Of a stretch of DNA of 25,358 nt, positions 12,011 to 18,713 are shown one piece after another. Made by a program: the position numbers and the translations under genes. Each line of letters opens with the position of its first letter. The first letter of the stretch is position 1. The notes below the pieces were generated by a model that made no database searches, had not been told where the DNA came from, and saw nothing but the letters and a program-made list of their open reading frames with translations. Source of the DNA: AC-52 sp044870295 (GTDB lineage Bacteria > Actinomycetota > UBA4738); contig JBIOYQ010000120.1 in assembly GCA_044870295.1 (NCBI GenBank), positions 1 through 25,358 of the forward strand, read 5' to 3'.

Positions 12011-13396
12011 CTACGTCGAATAGGCGACGGTGCCGAAGTCGACTCCCCGGTCGACCCTCCCCGTGACGAACAGCGCGGACCCGTCAGGGCTGACGGCCAT
12101 GTCGGTCGCCACGTCGTCGAACGCGGTGTGCAGCCGCTCCACCCATAGGGTGGCTCCGGTCGCCGCGTCGTACGCCACGGTCGCGAAGTCGTAGTTGCCG
12201 CCACGTCGGGCATCGAGGGTCCAGCCGGTCACGAACACGCCGGACCCGTCGGGGGCGACCTGGATGGCGGTCGGGATGTCGTCGTGACGCCCCGGTCCGG
12301 TGAATCGGGCGCTCCACAGCTGATGGCCGGTGCTCGCGTCGTACGCCAGCGTGGCGAAGTCGCTGTCCAAGCTGTTCTCGAGCTGCGTGCTGGTGCCCGT
12401 CACGAACACAGCCGAGCCGTCCGGACTGACCGCAAGGGCGAGTCCACCGTCAGACTGGTCGCGTGGACCGTTGAAGGTGGTGAGCCATTGTCGCTCCCCC
12501 GTGGCCGCGTCGTAGGCGATGGTGGCGTAGTCAGGGCCGCCGTAGCCCGTCACGAAGACGGAGGAGCCGTCGGGGCTGATCCCGATGGCGTACGCGGCGT
12601 CGCTGTCGTGGCTGTCGTAGCGGGTCGCCCACAGCGCGGTACCGGTCGCGGCGTCGTAGGCCACGGTGCCCATGTCGTAGCCGGCCTGACCGGTGACGAA
12701 CACTCTGGACCCGTCGCGGCTCACCTGGAGGGCATACGCGTAGTCCTCTGCCTCCGGCCTGCCGTAGCGGGCGGCCCAGAGTTGCTGGCCGCCGACCGCG
12801 TCGTAGGCAACCGTGGCGTAGTCACGCTTCGAGTTGTCCGGACGGGCACTGAAACCCGTGACGAAGACCATCGAGCTGTCCGGGCTGACTCCCACCGCGA
12901 CTGCGGTGTCTTCCCGCCTGCTCGGGCTGGTGTAGCGCGCCGCCCACAGCTCGTCCCCCGTGGTGGCGTCATAGGCCACCGTGGCGTAGTCGTCATCGGA
13001 TCCGTCCCCCACGCTGGTTCCCGTGACGAAGACGGCCGATCCGTCGGGGCTGACCGCCAGCGCGTAGGCCGTGTCGTTCCCGCCGCTGCCGTCGTAGAGC
13101 GCCCTCCAGCGAGCGGTGCCGGTCGCGGCGTCGTAGGCCACGGTGCCGTAGTCCTGCGTACTGTGCACACCGACCTCGGTGCTGCCCGTCACGAACACCG
13201 TGGAGCCGTCGGGCGCCACACCGACAGCGTTCGCAGTGTCGACGCCATCCGTGGGGCCATTGAAGGTCGAGATCCACAGCTGACCCTGCGCCGGAGCCTG
13301 GCCGGACGCCGAGACCGGCATCGCCGGCACCGTCAGCGTGAGCCCCCCGAGGAGGGCGACCAAGACGGACGTTCGCCGAGTGGTGCAGCAGCGCAT
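12011..13396 (-). CDS. Secreted eight-bladed beta-propeller protein (SPDGSxVFVTG repeats)
   Basis: This 461-residue protein starts with a signal peptide (basic TTRRTS, then VLVALLGGLTLTVPAMPVSASG, likely cut near SAS). Behind it are eight repeats of about 50 residues, each built as DxAxAxxVSPDGSxVFVTG, a variable loop, DYATVAYDAATG, then LWxARY. The last repeat lacks the LWxxR strand; the N-terminal GQLWISTFNG provides it, so the protein closes as an eight-bladed propeller. I know this repeat from secreted actinobacterial proteins of unknown function, sometimes joined to other domains; here it stands alone. The start is ATG with GAGAGGAG nine to sixteen bases upstream. It is divergent from the secreted hydrolase gene. 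The repeats are close enough at DNA level to invite recombination. Confidence 0.85.
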   Translation of the reverse strand: MRCCTTRRTSVLVALLGGLTLTVPAMPVSASGQAPAQGQLWISTFNGPTDGVDTANAVGVAPDGSTVFVTGSTEVGVHSTQDYGTVAYDAATGTARWRALYDGSGGNDTAYALAVSPDGSAVFVTGTSVGDGSDDDYATVAYDATTGDELWAARYTSPSRREDTAVAVGVSPDSSMVFVTGFSARPDNSKRDYATVAYDAVGGQQLWAARYGRPEAEDYAYALQVSRDGSRVFVTGQAGYDMGTVAYDAATGTALWATRYDSHDSDAAYAIGISPDGSSVFVTGYGGPDYATIAYDAATGERQWLTTFNGPRDQSDGGLALAVSPDGSAVFVTGTSTQLENSLDSDFATLAYDASTGHQLWSARFTGPGRHDDIPTAIQVAPDGSGVFVTGWTLDARRGGNYDFATVAYDAATGATLWVERLHTAFDDVATDMAVSPDGSALFVTGRVDRGVDFGTVAYST

Positions 13397-13568
13397 GGAT
13401 ACTCCTCTCGGGTGGAGGGGTTCATGCTCTCGGTGCGACGGCAGGGACGTCAACCAGAGCAATCCCTGATTGACCTGGCTGGGGGTCCCACAACGGGGAA
13501 CCTCTTCTTCGCCCGATCGGCATGGATAATCGTTCCGACACCGAAAGCCACATGGTCCGGAGCCCCGA

Positions 13569-14639
13569 TTGACCGCGCCCCGTCATCGACCCAGAGCAGC
13601 CATCGCCACCCTTGGTCTGCTCTGCGCGCTGGTCGCCGGAGGCAGGCCCGCTGCGGCGGCCCAACGACCGACCATCCTCCAGGACGTCGAATACGCGAGC
13701 CCAGCCGGCGTGTCCCTGCGGCTGGACGCGTTCATCCCAGACGGCGATGGACCCTTTCCCGGGCTCATCGCGCTGCACGGCGGCGGGTGGGTCGCGGGCG
13801 ACAAGACCGAGTGGGACAACAACTGCAAGCAGCTCGCCGACCTTGGATTCGCCTGCTTCTCCGTCGACTACCGCCTGGCCCCGCAGTACCCGTATCCGGC
13901 CGCCGTCGATGACGCCCTGGCCGCCGTGAAGTGGGTGCGCGAGAACGCCGCCGAGTACCACGTGGACCCCACCCGGTTGGGTGCCATCGGCAGCTCGGCA
14001 GGAGCGTATCTGGCCGCGATGATCGGCTACACGGGGAAGGGCTCGCTCGACACCGGCACACGCGTCCGCCTCGTCGTGCTCTGGTCCGCCCCGACCGATC
14101 TCGCCACAATATGGGCGGATCGGGTCGATCCGAACAAGGCTTTCTCCAACGCCAGCGACTTCTTGGGCTGCGACCTCACGGCCTGCGCGGCCAAGGAGAA
14201 GGACGCCTCACCGGTCACCTACGTGGACGGCTCCGACTCCCCCACCCTGATCGCGAACAGCACCGACGAGCAGATCCCGCTGACCCAGGCGCAAGAGCTC
14301 TCCGGCAAGCTGAAAAGAGCCGGCGTCCCTCGTCAGCTGTATGTGGTCCAGGGAAACAACCACGGCGCCCGCCTGAAGAGCCAGTTCCCGCAGGACGGCG
14401 GAGGCAAGTCCGTCTTCGACCTCTCGGTCGAGTTCATCCAGAAGTGGATCGACACCGGATCGGGTTCCGGCTCGCCCACCCCGACTGGCCCCGGTCCGTT
14501 CCCGACCAGCACGTTCGACCCCAATCCCGTCCCGACGTCGGGCGGGGACTCGCTGTTCCTGGCCGTCGCCGCAGTGGGCGTCGCCGTAGTGGCGGGGCTG
14601 ATCGGGATCCCGTTGCTTCGGAGGCGCCGGCTGCGCTGA
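13569..14639 (+). CDS. Secreted, membrane-anchored alpha/beta hydrolase (HSL/esterase-like)
   Basis: The 356-residue protein has a signal peptide (AIATLGLLCALVAGGRPAAAA, cut near AAA-AQ) and an alpha/beta-hydrolase domain. The oxyanion motif is HGGGW (70-74), the nucleophile elbow GSSAG (Ser143), and the likely acid and base are Asp233 (STDEQIP) and His265 (GNNHG). This layout matches the hormone-sensitive-lipase and BD-FAE-like esterase families; the substrate is unknown. After the domain comes a Gly/Ser/Pro/Thr-rich linker (about 295-325), then one membrane helix and an RRRRLR end, so the enzyme should face outwards on a C-terminal anchor. No LPxTG is present. The only in-frame start before the signal peptide is TTG 13569 (GGAG seven bases upstream); a stop at 13527-13529 excludes a longer frame. 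Confidence 0.85.
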   Translation: MTAPRHRPRAAIATLGLLCALVAGGRPAAAAQRPTILQDVEYASPAGVSLRLDAFIPDGDGPFPGLIALHGGGWVAGDKTEWDNNCKQLADLGFACFSVDYRLAPQYPYPAAVDDALAAVKWVRENAAEYHVDPTRLGAIGSSAGAYLAAMIGYTGKGSLDTGTRVRLVVLWSAPTDLATIWADRVDPNKAFSNASDFLGCDLTACAAKEKDASPVTYVDGSDSPTLIANSTDEQIPLTQAQELSGKLKRAGVPRQLYVVQGNNHGARLKSQFPQDGGGKSVFDLSVEFIQKWIDTGSGSGSPTPTGPGPFPTSTFDPNPVPTSGGDSLFLAVAAVGVAVVAGLIGIPLLRRRRLR

Positions 14640-14651
14640 GCTCGGCGCTCG

Positions 14652-15326
14652 TTAGACCGCGACGGTCACCTTCGACGGCAGCAGGGCGATCTCGGGATGC
14701 TCCTGCTGGATGCGCCGGACGTACAGGACACTGAGGACGATGCCGAGCACCGTCGTCACCGCGTGCACCGGCGGCTCGACCAACATGAACAGACTCGGCG
14801 AAGCTGTCAGGGCCATCAGGATCTGCTGGCCGCCGGTCGCCAGCATCAGCAGCCCCCACCCGACCGCGAGGATGCGGAACACGGCGTGCGCCTTGGGGTG
14901 CGACCAGCGCTCGGCCAGGCGCCGGCGAGCCTCCTGGTGGTCGGAGGACAGATGCAGGGCCATCGTGCGGGTCAGCGGCCGTCCCACGATCGCGGAGATG
15001 GCGAAGGCCAGGCCCATCAGCCCGCTGGTCACGCCACCCTTGGCCAGGAGGAACACTGGCGAGTGCAGCGTCGCGGCCAGCCCGATCCCCACCGCGGTCA
15101 TGGGCAGGAACACCAGCGCCATGCCGTTCTGGGCGCGCCCCCGGATCCTTCGGACCACGGCGTCCGCCACGGGCACGGTCGCCGCGACCGTCAGGGCGAT
15201 CATCACCCCGACGTGGGGGCGCAAAGAGAAATAGAGCAAGCCTGGTAGGACCAATCCGGGCAACGCATGACGAAGCATCGAGCGCAGCTGTGGCCACGAC
15301 GCGGGAACGGGGGGCGCGTCCATCAT
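14652..15326 (-). CDS. VC0807-like integral membrane protein
   Basis: The 224-residue protein has six likely membrane spans and the conserved segment AIVGRPLTRTMALHLSSDHQEARRRLAERW in the middle, which I associate with the VC0807 family of uncharacterised membrane proteins. It ends LLPSKVTVAV. Span three (FLPMTAVGIGLAATLHSPVFLLAKGG) and the following LMGLAFAIS run suggest a small helical bundle without obvious catalytic residues. No transport activity is established. ATG ATG begins the frame; a -10-like TAAGGT lies 12 bases upstream and no SD is seen, so the leader is very short. It converges on the hydrolase gene, 12 bp apart. Confidence 0.75.
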   Translation of the reverse strand: MMDAPPVPASWPQLRSMLRHALPGLVLPGLLYFSLRPHVGVMIALTVAATVPVADAVVRRIRGRAQNGMALVFLPMTAVGIGLAATLHSPVFLLAKGGVTSGLMGLAFAISAIVGRPLTRTMALHLSSDHQEARRRLAERWSHPKAHAVFRILAVGWGLLMLATGGQQILMALTASPSLFMLVEPPVHAVTTVLGIVLSVLYVRRIQQEHPEIALLPSKVTVAV

Positions 15327-15444
15327 TGCAAGGATCGGACCTTATCAGCGAGCCCTTGATCCGGAACGGGCCGGTGTGACCTTTTGACTGAGATCGGGTC
15401 TGCCACCTGACTACGTCGAGCGACCAGACCTCCAGAACCCCGAG

Positions 15445-16191
15445 TCAGGGAATCGTCAAGCCCCTCAGGTCATCGCCGTTGTAGACATCGGTTCGGATGC
15501 AGCCCTTGATGCCGAGGACGTGCCCGCACTTGGCCGTCTGCCACAGGGTCCATCCGCGACCCGCCCAGTTGCCCGCCGGCACGGCGGGGACGGTCGCTCC
15601 CCAGCTGGCCACGTACAACGGGTAGCCGTCCTCCGCGAAGCTGGTGGTGTCGCCCATCCAGGTCCGCCAGAAGTCGAGGTTCGTGTAGATCATCGGCTTG
15701 ACGTGGATCTTCGCCTCGACCCGCTCCAGCCACGCCCTCACCCATCGCTGCAGCTTGGGCGTCGCCATCCCGCCCGACTCCTCCAGGTCGAGGACGGGCA
15801 GCAGGTCGCCCGGTCCCACACCCGAGACCCTGAGGAACAGGTCGGCTTCCTTCACCGCATCCCCCCGGGCCCGGTCGGGCCGCGCGTAGTGGAAGGCTGT
15901 GAAGGCCAGGCCCGCCGCCCTGGCCTCCTTGCGGATGGTTCGGTACGCCCCGTCCTTCCGCGAGTCGCCTTCCGTCGCCCGCGCGATCACGAACCGCAGC
16001 CCGAATTGCGCGGCCTCGGCCCAGTCGATGGGCGGTTCATGCGACGAGACGTCCACGCCGGGCAGACGCCCGCCCGGTGAAAGCGGTTGCCGGACTCCTC
16101 GGCGGCCCAGCAAGACGACGGTCGTCGTCACCACCGCCACGGCCAGTCCGAGCAGTGCGAACCGAGCCAGAACGGTCCTTCGAGGGCGCAT
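15445..16191 (-). CDS. Membrane-anchored GH25 lysozyme (1,4-beta-N-acetylmuramidase)
   Basis: The 248-residue protein has an uncleaved-looking N-terminal anchor (about 11-28) and a GH25 barrel. Landmarks are GVDVSSHEPPIDW (45-57, active-site Asp47), FVIARATEG (67-75), FHYARPD (100-106), the catalytic LDLEE (Asp135 and Glu137), and WxLWQTAKCGHVLGIKG near the end. GH25 enzymes cleave the MurNAc-GlcNAc bond of peptidoglycan, so a role in wall remodelling or competition at the cell surface is likely. No cell-wall-binding repeats are attached. TAGGGT nine bases before the ATG and the lack of an SD suggest a leaderless transcript. It lies downstream of the unknown protein and doxX, all on the minus strand. 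Confidence 0.92.
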   Translation of the reverse strand: MRPRRTVLARFALLGLAVAVVTTTVVLLGRRGVRQPLSPGGRLPGVDVSSHEPPIDWAEAAQFGLRFVIARATEGDSRKDGAYRTIRKEARAAGLAFTAFHYARPDRARGDAVKEADLFLRVSGVGPGDLLPVLDLEESGGMATPKLQRWVRAWLERVEAKIHVKPMIYTNLDFWRTWMGDTTSFAEDGYPLYVASWGATVPAVPAGNWAGRGWTLWQTAKCGHVLGIKGCIRTDVYNGDDLRGLTIP

Positions 16192-16200
16192 GGAGTTCCG

Positions 16201-16206
16201 ACCCTA
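16201..16206 (-). promoter_or_regulatory. -10-like TAGGGT, probable leaderless GH25 promoter
   Basis: TAGGGT on the minus strand is nine bases from the ATG at 16191, without an SD between. Confidence 0.4.
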
Positions 16207-16216
16207 CCGGACGCGG

Positions 16217-16900
16217 TTAGCGCTGGTGCTCCCGTCTCATCTGGCGCCGTGCGACGAACACGCCCGCGTCCCACCCGGGTGCGCGACCGCGCGATGGCGG
16301 TTGGAGTGAGTCGGTCACCACGCCCACCCGCTCCAGCAGCCATGAGACGAGGGAGTTCGAGTTCCACATGTCGCCGGTGCGCAGCTCGTCTCGACCCCAC
16401 GTGGGCGTAGGGACGGCCGGCACCAGGTCGACGATCCGGTGCGCGACGGCAAGGTCGTTCACCACTCGGACGGGACTCGAGACGGCCTCGCTCGCGTCCG
16501 GGATGGAGCCTCCGCGCCAACAGCGGATCTCGTAGCGAAACAGGCGGAACCTTCCGAGCCATCTCATTCCGACCGGACCTTCGGCGACCACGCCACGCTC
16601 CCGTCTCCCTCGGTCATCGCGTATCGGCGCGGACTCGATCACGGCCCACCCGTCGGGAAGGCCCACCTCCAAGGCGGTGTGGTACAGGGCGAATCGAGGC
16701 CGACGCTCCATGAGCGCCTTGATGGCCTCGTAGACCTTCCCATTCCAACGGACGACATGGCCACCCGCACCCAGGGGGATCCACAGGAGGTCGACAGCTC
16801 CGGGCGCGGAGGCCACGTCCGGGACGCCTGGCACGAGCACCTCGTCGGCCTCGGTCGGCTTCAAGGCCCCGGCGGACGCAGCCGCGTCGTCAAGGTGCAC
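16217..16900 (-). CDS. Unknown protein, possibly papain-like fold
   Basis: The 227-residue protein is soluble-looking, without signal peptide or membrane segment. Its order of elements, HVVRWNGKVYEAIKALM, then LYHTALEVGLPDGWAVIE (an exposed His followed by a beta strand), and later RTGDMWNSNSLVSWLLERVG, resembles circularly permuted NlpC/P60 or PPPDE-type proteins, in which an N-C or N-S pair starts the helix of the nucleophile. The usual cysteine would be a serine here. This is a weak, pattern-level resemblance and I do not assign an activity. GTG 16898-16900 lies inside the end of doxX (11-base overlap), so the two genes are probably translated together. Confidence 0.65.
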   Translation of the reverse strand: MHLDDAAASAGALKPTEADEVLVPGVPDVASAPGAVDLLWIPLGAGGHVVRWNGKVYEAIKALMERRPRFALYHTALEVGLPDGWAVIESAPIRDDRGRRERGVVAEGPVGMRWLGRFRLFRYEIRCWRGGSIPDASEAVSSPVRVVNDLAVAHRIVDLVPAVPTPTWGRDELRTGDMWNSNSLVSWLLERVGVVTDSLQPPSRGRAPGWDAGVFVARRQMRREHQR

Positions 16901-17513
16901 GCGGTTGTGCTTCTCGTCGGAACAGCGAGCCCGGCTCCCACGGCGTGCCGAGCTTCGGCAGCAGGAACCGGTCCAAGCCGATCCACCCGGCGTTCCGCCA
17001 TGCCAGGACCAGCAACACCTCCAGGATCAGGAAGGCGGGGTTGACGCCGGCGATGCCAGCCAGCCCGAAGGCCGTCGTGAGGAGAGCTCCGAAGAAGGCG
17101 GCGATCCCGGTGACCAGGCCGAGCAGGAGGGCGACGCCGATGAGCGCCTCGCCGACCGCGATCACGGGCGCGAGCCACCCCCCGCTGTGCTCCAGCCATC
17201 TCAGGAACGCCGCGTACCAACCGTAGTTCACCGGCGCATGCGACCCCGTGCTGTTCTGCAGGGCGAACGCGGCGAACCCCTTCAGCCCCGCGCTGGAGCG
17301 CAACCAGGAGTCCGGCGTGTAGGCCCAATGCCATGTCCACGTGCCGCCAGAGGTTCCGGTGATCTTCTCCCATCCGGCGTGCAGCCACAGGTATCCAACG
17401 TAGATCCGGGCCAGCAGCCAGATAGGAGCGGCGTACGGCGAGCCGAACAGGAACCTCGCGAAGCGCGGCTCTCCGATCGTGGAGGTCTGTCGGATGGTGC
17501 CGCTCACAGACAC
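16890..17513 (-). CDS. DoxX-family membrane protein
   Basis: The 207-residue protein has four predicted spans in the DoxX pattern. WLLARIYVGYLWLHAGWEKITG opens the domain, followed by a loop with several Trp residues. WLAPVIAVGEALIGVALLLGLVTGIAAFFGAL gives spans two and three, and NPAFLILEVLLVLAWRNAGWIGLDRFLLPKL closes it. DoxX relatives include the small subunit of archaeal thiosulfate:quinone oxidoreductase and the mycobacterial DoxX that works with superoxide dismutase and a thiol oxidoreductase; a redox role is therefore plausible but unproved. GTG 17513 is fixed by GGAGGT nine bases upstream. The gene leads a possible three-gene minus-strand unit with the unknown protein and, more loosely, the GH25 gene. 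Confidence 0.88.
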   Translation of the reverse strand: MSVSGTIRQTSTIGEPRFARFLFGSPYAAPIWLLARIYVGYLWLHAGWEKITGTSGGTWTWHWAYTPDSWLRSSAGLKGFAAFALQNSTGSHAPVNYGWYAAFLRWLEHSGGWLAPVIAVGEALIGVALLLGLVTGIAAFFGALLTTAFGLAGIAGVNPAFLILEVLLVLAWRNAGWIGLDRFLLPKLGTPWEPGSLFRREAQPRAP

Positions 17514-17556
17514 TTCAGTTCACCTCCTCCTTGACGTTTCCCATTCGTCCAGGTCG

Positions 17557-17599
17557 GAAGCCCGCGACGGCGCCATTTCACCCACCTGGTCGCGGCTTC
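17557..17599. terminator. Long hairpin between ackA and doxX
   Basis: GAAGCCCGCGAC (17557-17568) pairs with GTCGCGGCTTC (17589-17599): an 11-bp stem with one bulged C and a 20-base loop. It begins 16 bases beyond the ackA stop in the direction of transcription, so a terminator of xfp-ackA is likely. It also lies in what would be the doxX leader. Confidence 0.45.
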
Positions 17600-17614
17600 T
17601 CTCGACCCTCGTTC

Positions 17615-18709
17615 CTACGTACCCAGCACAGAGCGCACCTCCCGGGCGATCTGCACGTCCTCTCGCGCCTGGATCACGAACGTCCGAGCCATGCCGCCAT
17701 CGGTGCCGATCTCCCTGTCCCCGTTCGCATCCGCATTTCGCACGCCGTCGATCTCCACGCCCAGGAAGCCCAACCCGGCGCCGGCCTGCTCGCGCACCAC
17801 GGGCGCGTTCTCGCCGACCCCGCCCGTGAACACCAGGGCGTCCAACCCATCCATCGATGCAGCCATGGCGGCGATCCCCGCCCGCAGGCGATGGACGTAC
17901 ACGGCGAGCGCCAGCTTGGCGGCTGGATCCCCGGCCCGCGCGCGCTCGATGACCTGCCGCATGTCCGCCGTTCCTGCCAGGCCGAACAGACCAGACCGAT
18001 GCTCCAACGTGGCGGCCAGCTCCGACGGTGGCGTTCCGGCATGCTCCTCGAGCCAGAGCACCAGACCCGGATCGACGGTGCCGGATCGCGTCGCCATGAC
18101 CAGGCCCTCCAAGGGAGTGAACCCCATGGTGGTGTCGACGGATCGGCCGCCTTGCACGGCCGCCAGCGATGCTCCCGCACCGAGGTGACAGGTCACGACG
18201 CGAAGGCCCTCCAACGGGCGGTCGAGGAGACGCGCGACCCGGTCGGCCGCGTACGCGTGCGACAGGCCGTGGAAGCCGTACCGCCTGAGACTCCACCGCT
18301 TCCGCCACTCCGGTGGTAGCGCGTACGTCGCGGCCGCCTCGGGCATCTGGGCGTGGAACGCTGTGTCGAAGCACGCGACGGCCGGAACGCTGGGCAGCAG
18401 CCGGGTGACCACCTCGAGCGCGGCGAGTGACTTGGGCTGATGCAACGGGGCCAGGTCCGTGAGGGCGCGGAGCTGCATGACGACGTCGTCGTCGATGCGG
18501 ACCGGGCCGAGGAAGTCGGTGCCACCGTGGACGATGCGATGACCAACGGCATCGATGGCTCCGACTCCCCCGACCGCCTGCTCGATGGAGGTCCGCTCGG
18601 AACGCCCCCGCGGCGCCGGCAGGTCCAGCGACGAGGTGACCTGGTCCTGGTCGTCCAGGACTCGGAGCTTGAGGCTGCTGGAACCGGCGTTGACCACCAG
18701 GATGGCCAT
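17615..18709 (-). CDS. ackA: Acetate kinase
   Basis: The 364-residue enzyme has VNAGSSSLK at the N-terminus (Asn7), HRIVHGG, CFDTAFHAQMP (catalytic Asp), RRYGFHGLSHAYAADR, HLGAGASLAAVQGGRSVDTTMGFTPLEGLVMATRSG, and GGVGENAPVVRE near the end. All are signatures of the acetokinase family. It is about 30-40 residues shorter than the usual 400, mainly in the second half. The reaction is acetyl-phosphate plus ADP to acetate plus ATP. ATG 18709 is four bases after the phosphoketolase stop, and no SD is evident, so its translation probably depends on that of xfp. The pair would yield ATP from sugar phosphates without lower glycolysis. Confidence 0.96.
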   Translation of the reverse strand: MAILVVNAGSSSLKLRVLDDQDQVTSSLDLPAPRGRSERTSIEQAVGGVGAIDAVGHRIVHGGTDFLGPVRIDDDVVMQLRALTDLAPLHQPKSLAALEVVTRLLPSVPAVACFDTAFHAQMPEAAATYALPPEWRKRWSLRRYGFHGLSHAYAADRVARLLDRPLEGLRVVTCHLGAGASLAAVQGGRSVDTTMGFTPLEGLVMATRSGTVDPGLVLWLEEHAGTPPSELAATLEHRSGLFGLAGTADMRQVIERARAGDPAAKLALAVYVHRLRAGIAAMAASMDGLDALVFTGGVGENAPVVREQAGAGLGFLGVEIDGVRNADANGDREIGTDGGMARTFVIQAREDVQIAREVRSVLGT

Positions 18710-18713
18710 GGGC

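Noticed and set aside
12011..13396. Recent tandem duplication artefact in the propeller repeats
   Set aside because: The eight repeats differ in loop length and sequence and close into a regular propeller, so they are ancient domain repeats.
12284..13912. Long plus-strand frame opposite the propeller gene
   Set aside because: It is a shadow of the repetitive minus-strand propeller gene; the product shows no domain and its upstream region no SD.
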